Shown: in pieces, positions 1 through 12,690 of the stretch
How the letters are laid out: every line of letters begins with the position of its first letter
Position numbering within the stretch: position 1 is the first letter of the stretch
NCBI GenBank assembly: GCA_015680685.1
Contig: MNCI01011912.1
Location: forward strand, 37,013 to 101,012
Direction of reading: 5' to 3'
Origin: Gnetum montanum
Lineage: Eukaryota; Streptophyta; Gnetopsida; Gnetales; Gnetaceae
DNA length: 64,000 nt
Translations under genes and position numbers: made by a program
The notes under the pieces: model-generated
What the model was told of the DNA's origin: nothing
The model's input: the letters and a program-made list of their open reading frames with translations, nothing else
Databases searched by the model: none

Positions 1-590
1 TTAATCATCCATACACATCTTGGACCTCATGCATGACTACTACTGGGGTTACCAAGTGTAGATCCTAGGTACGCTTCTGGGTTACCAAGTAGTCACACTT
101 GAATGCTTGTGATTAAGTTGTACTCATTCTACATTTAACAACAGGAATAGTAAATGATGATAAAGAAATATTAACTAAGAGAACAATAAATAATAATAAC
201 AATTAAAAATAATAATTAAACTATTAAAACTAAGTGAATGCTACAATGATGAAGTAATATTGACCTTTATTTTCGGTCATGTGTGCCTCCAAGTATGTCA
301 CACTTGAATAAAGGTGTCGTACAATTACAAGAATCACACTACAGGCATGCACTTGGGAAAATAATCTAACTCCTACAGAAAAAAAATGCAAGGGCTTTGC
401 TACAACTACTCAAAGCCTACCTAAATGAGGCAGAAGGCCCTCTTATTTATAGGCTGGGATAGGTAGCTGCGTAAATGGGGCCACGTTGACGTAGGAAGGC
501 TGTGTCGATAGGGCCTCGTTGATGTGGCTACGTATATAGGGCCCCATATATGTGGCCTAGTCGATGCATTGACTATATAGTGCTTCATCA
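1..590 (-). repeat. LTR of an Athila-like element, cut by the window start
   Basis: Read on the minus strand, this LTR starts at 590 with TGATGAAGCA and runs off the left end. Positions 1-350 align by eye with the LTRs of elements E (55900-56230) and F, sharing the segments around CTTGGTAACC and the CGTACAATTAC block. Its U3 (450-590) differs from F and instead carries copies of a GGGCCTCGTTGATG-like motif, as in B. It lies directly against the RNase H remnant of element C, so it probably belongs to a separate element inserted into C. It cannot be told here whether it is a 5', 3' or solo LTR. Confidence 0.7.
444..451 (-). promoter_or_regulatory. LTR TATA box
   Basis: TATAAATA on the minus strand, about 140 bases into the LTR that starts at 590. 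The same box occurs at equivalent places in the other Athila-like LTRs of the window. Confidence 0.5.
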
Positions 591-619
591 ATTACTATAG
601 CTTAACCTTTCATTGAGGC

Positions 620-2170
620 TTGAGAGACATAATGAAGGTCAGACTTAGTTGTTATGGCTTCTAATGAGAAATATGACTATTTTTGTGGATGTTGGTAATT
701 ATGATTCTAAGTACATAATCTTTATAGATGACATTAACCTGGCTCCTACAGAGGTAATGTCATCATTTCTTTAGTGAGAAGACTATGGCTAAACAATACT
801 TCTTCACTTTGGTGTATGGAGTCTCATGGGAAACCAATGCATGGCTTAAGTAGTATACAGGTAACTCTACCTCATCATCTTACTTCTAATATAGGAGAGA
901 GGCAATAAATATGTTAGAGATATCAAGGTACATGTAAAAATTTTTATCATCTTGCAAAGGATAGAACATTTGTAGTTATTTCAACTCTTGCTTAATGTTT
1001 TCAAAGGCTTCTTAACATTGAGCCATCCACTTATACTAAACCCCTTTCTTAAGTGAGTGTTTCATGGGTTGTAACCTAAATGTAAGCCTAGTGATACACC
1101 TACAGATAAATTGTAATCTACCTTGTAATCCCTAAATCTCCTTAAGGTTAGTTGTTGATGCCAAGTTAGATATGGCCTTAATTGTATTAGGATTGACATG
1201 AATTCCTTCATGAAATATCACAAAGCCAAGCATCTTACTAGTTTTGATGCCAAAGAAATACTTCTTGGGGTTAAGCCTAAGCTCATACTTGAGGTATCAT
1301 TTAAGTACAAGGTTAAGGTCACATGCATGGTCATTGACCACTTTGAACTTAAGTGCTATATCATCTACATAGTCATTGAGTAGTCCAACATATAATCACT
1401 AAAGGTATACATCATAGCTCTCTGGTAGGTTTCTCCTATGTTCTTTTGGCCAAAGGCCATCATGGTGTAACAAAAGGTACCCCAAGGGTCATGAAGGTCA
1501 TACTAAGTTGATTTTTTGGATTAATCCTAATTTGGTTATATTCCAAAAATCCATCCATGAAGGATAATAAGGCATGCCCAACCATAGTATCGATAAGTTG
1601 GTCAATACTAGGCAAAGGGAAATCATTCTTGATGGTTACCTTATTTAGGTCTTAAAAATCTATACAAATACATATACTCCCATTTTTCTTAAGGACTACT
1701 ACTAGGTTGGACACCCATTCTACATAATCAACAACTCTAATGAAACTAGCTTGATATAGTTTTATGATTTCATCATGGACTACCAAGGCTAAATGAAGCC
1801 TAATCTTACAAACATTTTTCTTAACTAGTCTAATACTAGGATCGAGTATGATGTTATGTTGCACTAGGTGTGGGTCATGTCTAGGAATATCTTCATATGA
1901 CCAAGAAAAGGCTTTAATGTTGTCCTAGGGGACATTGGTGATGCCTTGAGCTTACTAAGGTGCTAGTGAGGAACTTAGTTTTAGTATTTTCTCCTCACCA
2001 TTATGTGTCATCATAGGAACCTCAACTAGTTAGTATTTAGTAATGTCATTAGCCTCTAGATCAATGGTTTTGACTAGGTTTTTAGGCCACTCTAGAGTTT
2101 TTTCTATTAAGACTATGTGGTCAACATGACTCTCAGGCTTAAGATCTAGGTAGTAAATATCAATACATCA
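620..2170 (-). pseudogene. Reverse transcriptase-RNase H remnant of element C (Ty3/gypsy, Tat/Ogre-like)
   Basis: Decayed pol part that would copy element RNA into DNA and degrade the RNA strand. On the minus strand a run near 1915-1880 reads FSWSYEDIP, the usual start of Tat-type RT. It is followed by a stretch matching EIxKLxxAxFIRxVDYxEW (about 1780-1720), KKNGSICICIDF (about 1685-1650) and [16 protein letters not shown]. Near 1150-640 the thumb and RNase H are recognisable: GLQGRLQFICR, then PVYYLSHALVSHETPYTKVKKYCLAIVFSLKKW in pieces. Many stops and frame breaks show it is dead. No integrase follows; a foreign LTR begins at 590. Protease and gag of what is probably the same element lie on the same strand at 25.1-28.1 kb. 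Confidence 0.8.
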
Positions 2171-2179
2171 TTCAACATC

Positions 2180-2849
2180 ACCATGGGGTCCATTTAGGTT
2201 CAATGGTAAACTAATTTACTTTTAGGTGTCCATAATCCAATCCTACATATCAACCATAAGCACATTAAATGAAAACTGGGTAAAATGAAAACATAATGCC
2301 AAAATGATATAAAATACCTTAGCAACTATGCAAGAACATGCTATTTTTGGTTAAATAAGGTGTAAACAAAGTCAAAAAGGCTATAAGAGGAAGATAAAGA
2401 TAAATAAGACAAAACAAAGATTACATAAGGTTAAATAAAGGTCAAACAATGAAAAAACTTGGTAACCAAGGGCCAAGTAATGCTCTAATGACAATGAAGA
2501 TCAATAATAGGAAATAATGTCAAAACAAGTTGAAACACAATAAAACAAGACTAAATCAATCAAGGTAGAAAACATAAGGTAAAACATGGCCAACTATGAT
2601 TTCTCTTTGCCAGTTTTAGACCTTAGTAGGCCATGGTCTTAGTCACATGATGTCAAATGATGGTTATAGATGATCAAATCCCATTAAATAACACTAATCA
2701 AATGCTAAATAAGGTTTGCGAAGGTTAAAAATATTTATATTTTTTCATTTTTAGGCCTTAGAGGATCAATGTAGAGGTCTATAGGGCTAACAAGTGAGTT
2801 TGGGCATATGGTGGAGTCATTTTAGGGTTGTTTGGAAGAAAAATTGATA
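2180..2849. other. AT-rich non-coding spacer of element C
   Basis: No reading frame is recognised. It is rich in AAGGTTAAATAAAGG-like A/G-biased sequence. At about 2606 it holds TTTGCCAGTTTTAGACC, a motif that recurs at 24683-24810 on the far side of the antisense gene of this element. Confidence 0.5.
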
Positions 2850-5500
2850 TCTTTTTATGTGACTATGTTGGGCTCTACTAATGACTATGATGGCTAGTGT
2901 AGTCAGACTAGGCCCTAGCATAGTTGACATCAGTAGGTGGTCTCCCAAGTTCATCATGGCTAGTTTTTGGATTCATCAAGGTAAACATGACCAGTGCTAT
3001 GGATTGGGATTTGGAATTTTTGGATTTTGATCCTATTTTTATCCTTCAGAAGCTAGAAATGAGGCTAAAACTAGAGACTACATTGGAACTACACTAGCCA
3101 GCATAGTCAAGATCACTCACAATGTAATTGCATGGGAAAAATGAATTTAAGGGATTCAAGAGTTGCCATCAATGTTCCATTAGCTTTTGAAGGAAACGTA
3201 GGATCTTATAAGATCTATATAGGCTATTTGAAGGCCTAAAATAAGATTCAGAGGATGGAATTTTGGTATGAACACCTCATGACTATGCTAGCTAGCATAG
3301 TTGAGGGTTGCTTCAGTATAGGCAGGCAAAAATATGGCCTTCCATGGTTGAACAAGGTCAAATTATAGTTGGATTTAGGATTTTATTGTTCTAGCATTCA
3401 TGGATCAAGTTTTTTGGTTATTTTAAGTGCTATTATGTCAATCAAACTATCTTGGAACATGAACTATGCTAGCTAGAATAGTTGTAGGCCTATCTCAAAG
3501 TAGTCATATGGGCTCTAGTGTTTTCATTCAAAACAATGTGAAATTGCTACTGGGTGAGGTTATACAAGGTTTAAGGTATCTTTAATCATATTTTTGGCTA
3601 TTTAGAATGTCAAAACACTAACTTCATCAATTCCCAACCCTGACTACACTAGGACTACATTGGCTAGAATAGTCATGATCCTTCCTAATGTAGTCAGGTG
3701 TAAATTTTAGCTTTTGGTGGGTTTCTATGATTAATCAACATGTCTCTTGAGTTTTCAAGGTTACCAATGTTCCTAGCTAGGTTTTTGACTTAAGATGACT
3801 AATTCTAAAAGTTGTTTAAGCTTTGAAATAACCACTTCCCATTGTGACTACATTGGCTAGCATAGTTGAGTTTGTTCTTAGCATAGTTGGGATGAATTTT
3901 CCATTTACAAGATTAAAAAAAATGTGAATTTGCAATTTGGTAAGGCTAGCTAGGGTTTTGGGTTTTCAAGTTAGGCTTTGGATTATTTTAAGTGCTAAAA
4001 TACTAGTCAATGCTTCTTAGGACTATGACTAAGCTAGGACTATGTTGGCCAATGTAGTTCTAAGTCTCATTAGCATAGTCACAAAATGAAAATAGGTTTT
4101 AGTGTAATTATATGATCAATTGACTGAGCTTTTAAGTTCTAAGATCACTAGTGTCAGAAACTAGGGTTTCAAGCCTAAAATTGTTAATTTTAGGGAATTT
4201 TTTAATGTTACAATGGCCATACATCACTGGACTACACTAGATAGCATAGTTATAGTATGGATATGGGATGTATGATGAGTTCTAGCTACTTTTGACTATG
4301 GTTGCAAGGTTTAGAGGTCTTCGGTATCTCTAGTAGGGTTTTGGAGTTGGTAGGATGTATTGATAAGTTGATTTGAAAAGTTGGTAATCCATTTTGATGT
4401 TTTGGGAATGTGACTACATTGGAACTATGCTAATTAGCATAGTCACATGCCCCCTGAGTGTAGTCACATAATAAAAATGGAATTTGAATTAGTTCTACTT
4501 GATAGTTTGTTGATGAAAGGTCACTAGAGGTCCCAAAGAGTTTTGAGATCAAAATATGAAAATTTAGGGGCTTTTATTTGATTTTGGTAATTCACCTTCA
4601 TCTATCTATGCTAGTATTACATTGGCTAGTGAGTTAGGACCACCCCTATCATAGTTTACAATAGAAAATAGGCATTAGCTATTTTTTTCTTGATTACTTA
4701 CCATTTCAAGTCTATTGGGAGCTATGGGAAGGTGTAGTGTCTAAGGAATGTTATTTCAATTGCTTTTTTTTACTTTTAGTGTCCATCGTCCATTCATCTA
4801 CATTGGGACTATGATGTCTAGCATAGCCAAGCCTATACCTAGTATAGTCACATGTCTTTGGTGGAGTTTGACTTGATTTAGTTCAGTTGTATGCCATTTT
4901 GAGGTTACCAAAGGTTTTAGGATGAAGTTGATGTAAAAATATGTTACTTTGAGAACTATTTTAGGTATTTAATGATTATTTCTTACTTAGCTATTGGTGA
5001 TTGTGTAGCTAGTATACTTGATGCCTTCCCCAATGTAGTTCATGTAAGAAAATTAGGTTTTAAAGGTTTTTGATAGGTTTCATGCAATTCTAGAGTTGCT
5101 AGAGGTCCTCGTGAGGTTTTTGTGTATGGAGTTACCATTATGGAGTCAATTGAAAGTTTCGTTAATATTTGGAAGCATCCTCCTACTAGTGAATATGTTG
5201 GCCAATGTAGTTAGGCTATTGGTTAGCGTAGTTACCACAAATAATAAATTTTGGTATGGATTTCTACCTACCTCATTGCCTAGTTTTCATTAATGTCAAC
5301 ACCTAGGTTTCCATTTTGAGCATAAGGTTTCATGGCATGAATGGGTATTTGGGGACTTTTTTAGTAGTAATTAGAATTTGAAACTCATTTCAAGGCTTCT
5401 AGATGCTTGAACCCCAACGTAGTCACCTTAGAAAGTTGAAAATCCAAATGTGTTAGGATTTCAATTGTCATTTTAGTTATGTGCCTAGTGGGATCCACAT
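2850..5500. repeat. Diverged satellite, about 13 units of about 190 bp
   Basis: A motif of the type GACTAC(A/G)TTGG...TAGCTAGCATAGTCA recurs near 2861, 3076, 3281, 3461, 3645, 3845, 4030, 4231, 4413, 4607, 4798, 4992 and 5185, with fading copies to about 5414. Steps run 180-215 and mostly 182-195 bases. The best-kept core, ACTATGCTAGCTAGCATAGT at 3282-3301, is a perfect 20-base palindrome. Between cores, units share phrases such as TTTAAGTGCTA and GGTTTCAAG. The array lies 5' of the plus-strand antisense gene that starts near 7.7 kb. Related motifs occur at 28.3-29.8 kb. Confidence 0.8.
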
Positions 5501-7667
5501 TGAATTTTAGTTTTTACATGCACCAATTTTCTACTCACCCAATGTGGTCCTACTTACCAATTATGATCATTGAGTTTAGTGAAACTTGGATGAGCATTTT
5601 TGGAAAACTAGGGTTTTTCAAGGTGGCATATAAGTTTGGGAGTGGTTTTCAAAACAAAATTTCACAAAAATCATTCTTTTCCCATAAATCTAAAGCTCTA
5701 ATGCCTTGGATCAAAGCTTTTTACCCATCCTAGCTTCTAACACTTTTCATCCCTAGTGTAGATCATCTTTTCTACACCTAGAGGCCTATGTAGTTGCTAG
5801 AGAAGCTTTAGAACTCAAAGATTTCAATAGCTTCTGTATTGATTGCTACCATCTAAAGGAGAAGGGCTTCCATCACAAAGAACCTTGTTTTAAAGAAGTT
5901 TGAAACTATTTCCTAGGGTCTCTCTAGTTTTCCATGGCTAGTTATTAATAAGAGTTCCATCACCATGATGCCTAAGTACACAAATTCTAACCCTTTTGCA
6001 TGGAATTTTTCTTTGCAACCTAGGAGTTTTTGGTTGTAGGATTTTTTGTGTTGGTTATCTTCAATTTCAGAAAAAACCTATGTTATATATTGGTTATTTG
6101 TATGGGTTTTCAATATTCTTGGGTTATGTGATTGATGTGTGTTGAATAGGAAAATTATTTCTTCTATTTCTAGGCATTTTTCTATGATTTTGGGCAAAAA
6201 AGAAACAACAATTCTAGATTTTTTATGTTTAAAAAGTTATGAAATTTTAGTTCTTGTGGTCATAGGGCTATAGTACTATGTCTAATGATAAAATCTATTT
6301 TTGAAACACCTAATTTTGACTTATGGTTAATTCTTCACAAAATTTTTTGTAAACTAGTGCAAAATGGATTTCCAATTTTGGCCATTTTTTTCATGGTATT
6401 TTGGTGTTTTTTGTGTAGAAAAATGGTTAAGAAATTTTTAATTTTAAGGTTTTAGGATTTTTTCATTTTTTTAAGGATTCCAACAGCTATGGAATCACCA
6501 AATTTGGATGTGTAATTAATTTTTTGTGAATTCTTTCCTAAACTTACATGAAATGGGATTTTGTTGTTATGGCTAGGAGTTTTTATGGTTTATAATTTTG
6601 GTATTTATCTTATGGTTTAAGGATTCTAATGGATATTGAATCACTAAATTTGGTTATGTGCTTAGTTGGTTATGTGTTTTGGAAAATTTTTTAGTTGATG
6701 GATGTCAAAGTGTTATTTTTTATTTTTATTTTTTGTATAGTTTACCCCTATGATGATGGATAGCGTTGTCAATTTAAAACATTTTTTCCAACCAACATCC
6801 TAGGATTCTGAAAATACTTTAAGATGTTAGGGATGGTTTGGAAGTGGTTTTGACAAAGTTATAATTTTTATGTATTTTTTATTGGCTATCTACTATGGCT
6901 ATTTTCCACAATTTAGTGTTGTTGTGTAGTTTGTGGTGGAATGTTGTTATGGTTCTGGATGGTATTGAAATTTTTTTAAAAAAGTTTCAAAACTTAGCAT
7001 AGATTTCAAATCCCATTGAATTTTTTACCTATATAATTTCTAGCCTTCGAAAATAGTTTTGGCTCTAATCTATCATTTTCAATCAAGTGTGAATTATCTT
7101 GTACAATTGTAGTTTTGGCCACAAAAACTACAATCCTCCCTATTTATCTAAGTAGTGTTGGTATTGCTATTGTGTATTTGTGATTATGTTCAAAGGTTTT
7201 TGAGGTTGTTTATATGATGTACTTTTAGTTCTAAATAGTCACTTTGAATTTTTAGAAAATTTCAACTAGCCTTCCTAGAGTTTTTACTATGGCTAATTTC
7301 ACCATTAACAAGGATGCTTACTAAAATTTTGTAAAATTCAAATAGGATTTTTTTTATTGTTTTGGTAGGTACAAGCTATTTTTCACACCTTTAATGTCTC
7401 TACACAAAATAATTTTACACTATTATGCATATCTTAGCATAAAAACTACCATTAGTTGTTGGTAGGCCACTTGGTTGTACATGGATTTTAGTTGAAAGTT
7501 GATTCTAGTTTTGATTTTAGTTTTAAGTATTGATATCATGACTTGGTTGTTAATGTATTTATATGAAAATTTTTATGTTAAAGTTCTATTAATTTTGGTC
7601 ATTTAACATATGGTCATACTTGGCTGTGGTTGTTTATGATTTTAACTATTGTCATTGTTGTGTGTAG
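5501..7667 (+). other. T-rich spacer with a possible first exon of the antisense gene
   Basis: Mostly T-rich sequence without recognisable genes. One stretch, 5797-5904, is open for 35 codons on the plus strand and reads like protein, including FCIDCYHLKEKGFHHKEPC, then stops. It may be a 5' exon of the antisense gene that continues at 7668, but no splice donor was pinned down. Confidence 0.3.
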
Positions 7668-8490
7668 GGCCTTCCTCAAGCCCATACTAGTGGTGATTAA
7701 GTTGGTGGGATTGCTATGTTGCATCCACACATGAGGGCCTAACACCTTCCCTACCCACATGACTTTAGAGTTTGGATCAGTATGGTTTATGCTATGGACA
7801 CAAGAGTTCTTAGCCTTTCTATTGTAGAACATTAGTGTGATGATATGGTCATCCTTATCAACCCATATAGCTACCATCATCATTGAGACCTTGTTGCTTC
7901 AATCTCCTAGCTTGATCATCAAGTTCATGGAAGATGATCTTGAGACATGTGTGAAGGGTGAGGTGCTTGATAGAACTAATACAAGGGGGACTCTTAAGTT
8001 GTCCAATATTTGGGACATGCCAGAGTTCAACTTGTATAATGCTAATAACACTTTTCTAGTTGGTCATCAAGCCCACATGCTATTTCAAAATCCTCCTAGT
8101 ATTTACCATGTGGAAGGGTAAGCATGATTTTAAATTTTTATTTTTGGCTATTTTAATTATTATTCTTACTAGGCTATTTGGTTTTAATGTTCTTAGTGCT
8201 TGAATTGGTATACTTGTAGGTACAAATTGGATGATAAAGGGTTCATCAAAAGTGACCAGCTCCTACCCTTAGCCCAAATAACATTAGATGTTTTCGCAAA
8301 ACACCCTATTGTGAGGTTTATAGTAGTGGAAAAACTAAGAGGTGACCTAGGCAAGTACACCACACATTACTCCAAAGCCTACCAATGGTGTATAGACAAT
8401 GGAATAGTGCATGGTTAGTGGGCTAAATCAGATCTTGCCTGCATACTCATTGAAGACCTCTTGCAATCCTCTTTCATCAAGAAGGATAAG
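7668..8490 (+). pseudogene. Antisense gene of C, 5' exons
   Basis: The exon starting after TGTGTGTAG at 7667 reads MLHPHMRA, PHDFRVWISMVYAMDTRV, then after a frame slip FMEDDLETCVKGEVLDRTN and ends HVEG at the donor G/GTAAGC (8118). The next exon resumes after ACTTGTAG at 8219 in the matching phase with YKLDDKGFIKSDQLLPLAQ and SKAYQWCIDNGIVHG, then runs to about 8490. The 102-base intron between them is AT-rich, as plant introns are. Phase-consistent joining supports real splicing in the ancestor. Function unknown. Confidence 0.6.
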
Positions 8491-8725
8491 AGTTATATTA
8501 TTCTTACTTTTATTTTTATTTTCATGTCAAAATTTTCATTGTTGCATCATTGTAGGATACTTAGGCTTTAAGTGTCTAAATGATTTTATTAGCTATGTTT
8601 GGCTATAAATTTGGTTTTAATGTTGGGTATACTTGTTATATTTTTGGTTTTACATGCCTATGCCTATGCTAATCAACCTTTTGTTGTATAGTAGATGCTA
8701 TGACCTCCTCCACCATCACACTTGC

Positions 8726-9618
8726 TGATGAGTCACAAGGTACCCCTACATCCAACCATATGAATAACAAAGCATTCATGCACAATCCAATCGAATTCTA
8801 TGGACTTTAAAATTTCTAGTGCACTAGTCCTCTAGAAAGTCAATCTTTCCTTAAGGTAATCATTGTCTTTCCAATTATACTTGTGATCTATATTGGTATG
8901 GTTAAGTGTAATTAAGGTATTTAATTTTTATCATTTTTTATTTTTATGATTTCATTAATTAAAGAGAAATAAAGTGGTTGGACTAAGTAATTTAATTGAA
9001 CTAATCAACTAATGTCTAACTAGTCCTAACATAAGCATCTGGTCCCACTTTCCACACATGTCTTGAACCCACATATCCACTACTGGGTGACCAAGTGCTA
9101 CGCTACTAGGCATACCAAGCAATACCACTACTAGAATTACCAGGTGGATACATGTTATGCTCAAAGTGGTTGTACTTATGTGTTTAATCTATCTTACTAA
9201 ATCACTTCATTAACTTAATTACCGAAAACATTTAACAAATAATTGAAAATATTTCATAAATAATTGACAACATTAAATGCATAAATAAAATATTTAATCT
9301 ATCTAAAATGCTACAAGGTTTATCAGAAAGCTTATCTTTATTGTTGCACACATTGTTGTTCTTAGGTACAACAATGCTCAAATAAAGATTCGTACACTCA
9401 ATAACTCCTACTGTGGGTACTCAGGAGGAAAGTTCTAACTTTCAAATGGAAAACTACAAGAGCTTCACTACAACTACAATATCTTATGCCATAAATGTAG
9501 TTGGTATACATGTATTTATAGCCAAAAATAGACACTACACCAATGGGGCCTCGTTGATGCATAATACAATGCATCGACAAGGCCTTATCAATGTAGCCAG
9601 CCAAACTACAACTCATCA
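8726..9618 (-). repeat. 3' LTR of element B
   Basis: 893 bases, the partner of 20752-21653. The two copies can be followed base by base by eye, including the blocks around CTAGTGCACTAGTCCTCTA and GGTTGTACTTATGTGTTTAA. A TATA box lies at 9513-9520 on the minus strand. The U3 carries CATCGACAAGGCC-like copies upstream of it. The plus-strand left border is 8726 (TGATGAGT), next to target duplication CTTGC. Confidence 0.9.
9513..9520 (-). promoter_or_regulatory. TATA box in 3' LTR of B
   Basis: TATAAATA on the minus strand, about 100 bases inside the LTR start at 9618. Matched by 21520-21527 in the 5' LTR. Confidence 0.5.
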
Positions 9619-9655
9619 TACCCACAAAATTGAATGAAAAATCATCCTTGAGTTC
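9619..9655 (-). promoter_or_regulatory. Polypurine tract region of element B
   Basis: On the minus strand AACTCAAGGATGA, a TTTTCATTCA block and TTTTGTGGGTA lead directly into the LTR. Element F has the same order before its 3' LTR (AACTCGAGGACAAG, TTTTCATTCA, CATGGGGGTA). The purine run primes plus-strand DNA synthesis in LTR elements. In B it is decayed to GTGGG. Confidence 0.6.
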
Positions 9656-9849
9656 CTTTACAAAATTGGAAAGCTATGTGATTATTAGCTAAATTTTCTA
9701 AAACAAAAAAAATTTTCTAACTTAACAAAAAAAGAAGTGCTTGGGTATATGGATCAACACATTACAAAAAATGACTATGTTTAGGACACAAAATTGAACA
9801 CCATTATCCAACTCTTCAAAATCAGATAGCACATTCCTTGATGATGTGA

Positions 9850-12690
9850 AGTGTGGTAGAGAAGATTAGATGGTCCCAGGTGGTGGTGGCTCTTGAGGCT
9901 CTGAGGGACCTTCACCAGCTTTATGCATGGGCAATGATTGAGGTGGATTCAACTATCCTACTACTGCTACAACTTCAGGCAGGAGGCAGAAAGCATTTAG
10001 TAGTGCTTTCATTTTCTTCTCCTTACTTTTGTGATCATGCACTATCCATGTAGCTTCATTTATGTGGGTCGAAATGGGCACATCCCAAGGATACGGGATT
10101 GTTGGAAACAACTCCTTTGCATTAATGAACTAGGAAATGAGCTATTTGCATTCAATGTCAAATGCCTTGATTGTATCCTTTAACTCCTAATAGTTATTCA
10201 TCCATTTAGCTAGGTTCCTAGCAATTAATCATTGATCTCTGAATCATGCTTTGAGAACTTCGAGTTCAGTATTTGTAGTCTCAAACTCCTACTTGGCATC
10301 TTTGTCGTGCTTGAACTTAGCCTTGTATAATAGATATGAGCTAACCACTTACTTTTCCAACTCTAATCATGACCATCTGGTAGTTAGCATTACCAGATTT
10401 GCATGTTAGAGATTAGCCAACTCCATATATTCTATCATTTCTTCAATTTGCAACTCCTTTAAGTAGATCTCTACTTTGTTGTAGGTGTCGATCCCATCAA
10501 TGATGGGCTACTACATTTCTCTTCCTTGTTGGAGTTGTTGGAGGGCTTCATTCAATTTTGCCTTTTCCATCTGAATGTATTTTTCATTAACTTCCTTTTG
10601 TAGGTTAACCTAGTTTTTGTAGTGATTCTTCACTTTTTTGAACTTGAGGGCCTCATTTTTATAGGCAATGATCTTGATGGGATATTTCTAGTGTAAGGCA
10701 TACACTTCCTCCATTGATATATTTCAATTTATACAACCGATTTCCTTGGTTTAGTGTTCACCCTAGCAAGCTACTCCTACTATTGATGAATAAATTCATT
10801 CACCTAGTCCTTCTAAGCATCAACATTTCACAGGTGATAATTCTATGCAGTTAGGATCTCATTCTCCTAGCGCATCTAGATCAAGTCCTTCTAAATTGCA
10901 TGTTTTTTTGCTTTTTCCATAGACTAGTTGAAGACGGCCATAACTACCTCTTTCTCAACATTTTAAAATCATTTTTGAAGCTATTTGAAAGCTTCATCTC
11001 TTATTATTGCTAGGCTGAGGATTATAGGATCTACAAGCCAAGAACATAGTTTGGTAACCTCTATGGCCAAGCATTGATTTTGTTCTAGGGCCATTTCAAG
11101 TTGCCCCTCCAAAATAATGCATTTTCCTCTTGCATTCAATAGCTCTAACTAGGTTGTAGTGATGTCTTTTAGAAAATCAAAGATATCTTGAATTAGCTAC
11201 CTGGTTTTCACCAATTGTTATAGCAACTCTTCATGTTGGGCTATGTTTAGCTTTCTATTGACCATGCTTGTGGATGTTTGCATGTCTTGAAATGTAGATA
11301 CATCTAGTAAAGATATTGTAGGTGCATTCAATGCTTCAATGACATGGTTAGCAACCACTTTAACCATTATTTCCTACCCTTGGTGCTACATCACCAAGAT
11401 AGTTTTCCCTTCTCTTTCCTTCAAATGCACTGAGAAGATGATAGCATTCCTAGAGATTTATGGGAGTAAATGATGTTGAGATAAAGACATTGTCACCTCC
11501 CTAGCATTGGGATCAAACCTCATAGGCAACTCTGTTCATTGGATAGAGCAAATTGGACCACCCTCTCCATCTGACTAATTATTTGGGCCACCTCATTAAG
11601 GTGACTCCTCATTGGTCGATTTACAAATGGATCTACCCCACTCATTTCAGCACATTGCTCTTGTTCACTCAAGAGTTGTTCTTGGATTTTGTGCAAATCC
11701 TCAATGACTACACTAGCCTCCAACGTTATTTCTTAAGTGGGTGATGGTGGTGGCTGATCCTCTTCAGGGAACATAGTTGGCATTTTATCTTTCATGATCT
11801 CTAACCATGAGGCCAAAGGAACATGCCTAATGATATCGTTGAAGTAGTGAGCAATGCCCACCCTTTTGCAAAGTTTCTAGATGAGGCACAAAAGGGGCAA
11901 GGTTCATTCATTTTTCTTGAAGTGCTTCTTGATCTCTAAGTAGATTAGTTATGGAAAGTTGATGGGAAATTTCCTACTTAGAGTGATGCATGCTTGGTCT
12001 AAGAAAGCATGCTTAGCCTCATTGTTAGATTGAGGTGATAAGTCAAAATTTTAAAGTAAATTCACTCTACTAGTGTGAGTGCATCGTACTCCTTACAGTC
12101 AACCCTATATCATCACTGGGTCCACTCCCTCTTGGCCTTAGGATCATATTTCATTGATAGTTCTGCTAGCTATGTTCTAATTTTAGGCAACCTAAGTGCT
12201 TGTGTGATAGCTTCTGCCAAGTAGAACACTTGAATGTCCTTGATTTTGATAATGAACCCTGGCCTTCTATTACTCTAAAAGAGATATGTCTCTTCCATGT
12301 ATCATTCCCCACTAGATGTGATTACTGGCCACATGGAAGAGGTTTGCAATTTTGTTTTAACATCCACTAAAGATTTCTCAAGGAATGGCCTAAATTTGAT
12401 CTCTTGAAGAACTGATTGTTGGATCTCCTGGGACCTAATGATATCTAGGTAGGCCTAAGTCAAAGTAACCTCAAGCCTTGACGTAGGTCTAGGCACTTCT
12501 CCTCATTGTGATTCTTTAGTAGGCACTTCTTCTTTTGGAATTGATTAGACAGATTCTAGTTTAGACTCCTCATGAAGAGGTCCCATTGCATGGGTTGCTT
12601 CTAGTAATTCTTGGGCTTGTTCTTATTGGCCCCGTTTAGCTTTAGGCTACTTCTCCCATGATTGAGAGGGTTTTTCTTTCTATAGATGTT
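9850..12690 (-). pseudogene. Post-pol ORF of element B, globular head and long coiled coil
   Basis: On the same strand as pol, between integrase and 3' LTR, where Athila elements carry an env-like or other extra ORF. The head (about 12650-11900) reads EQAQELLEATHAMGPLHEES, then around 12330 WPVITSSGE-YMEETYLF-SN (dashes are stops), FIIKIKDIQVFYLAEAITQA and LAELSMKYDPKAKREWTQ. The tail (about 11720-10000) is a long helix rich in Q, E and K: ASVVIEDLHKIQEQLLSEQE, HLNEVAQIISQMERVVQFAL, later LELLNARGKCIILEGQLEMA. About 900 codons are implied. Element F keeps a shorter relative (50380-50900) with the same WP..SG.WY..E.Y.FW.N pattern. No transmembrane or envelope signature was seen. Function unknown. 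Confidence 0.65.

Noticed and set aside
1198-1383. 61-codon plus-strand frame
   Set aside because: It is antisense to the RT of element C, which reads clearly on the minus strand.
9398-9637. Short frames on both strands
   Set aside because: They fall in the 3' LTR of element B and are not coding.
9850-12690. Post-pol ORF of B as a retroviral-type envelope gene
   Set aside because: I see no signal peptide, fusion or transmembrane segment; a coiled coil alone does not support it.
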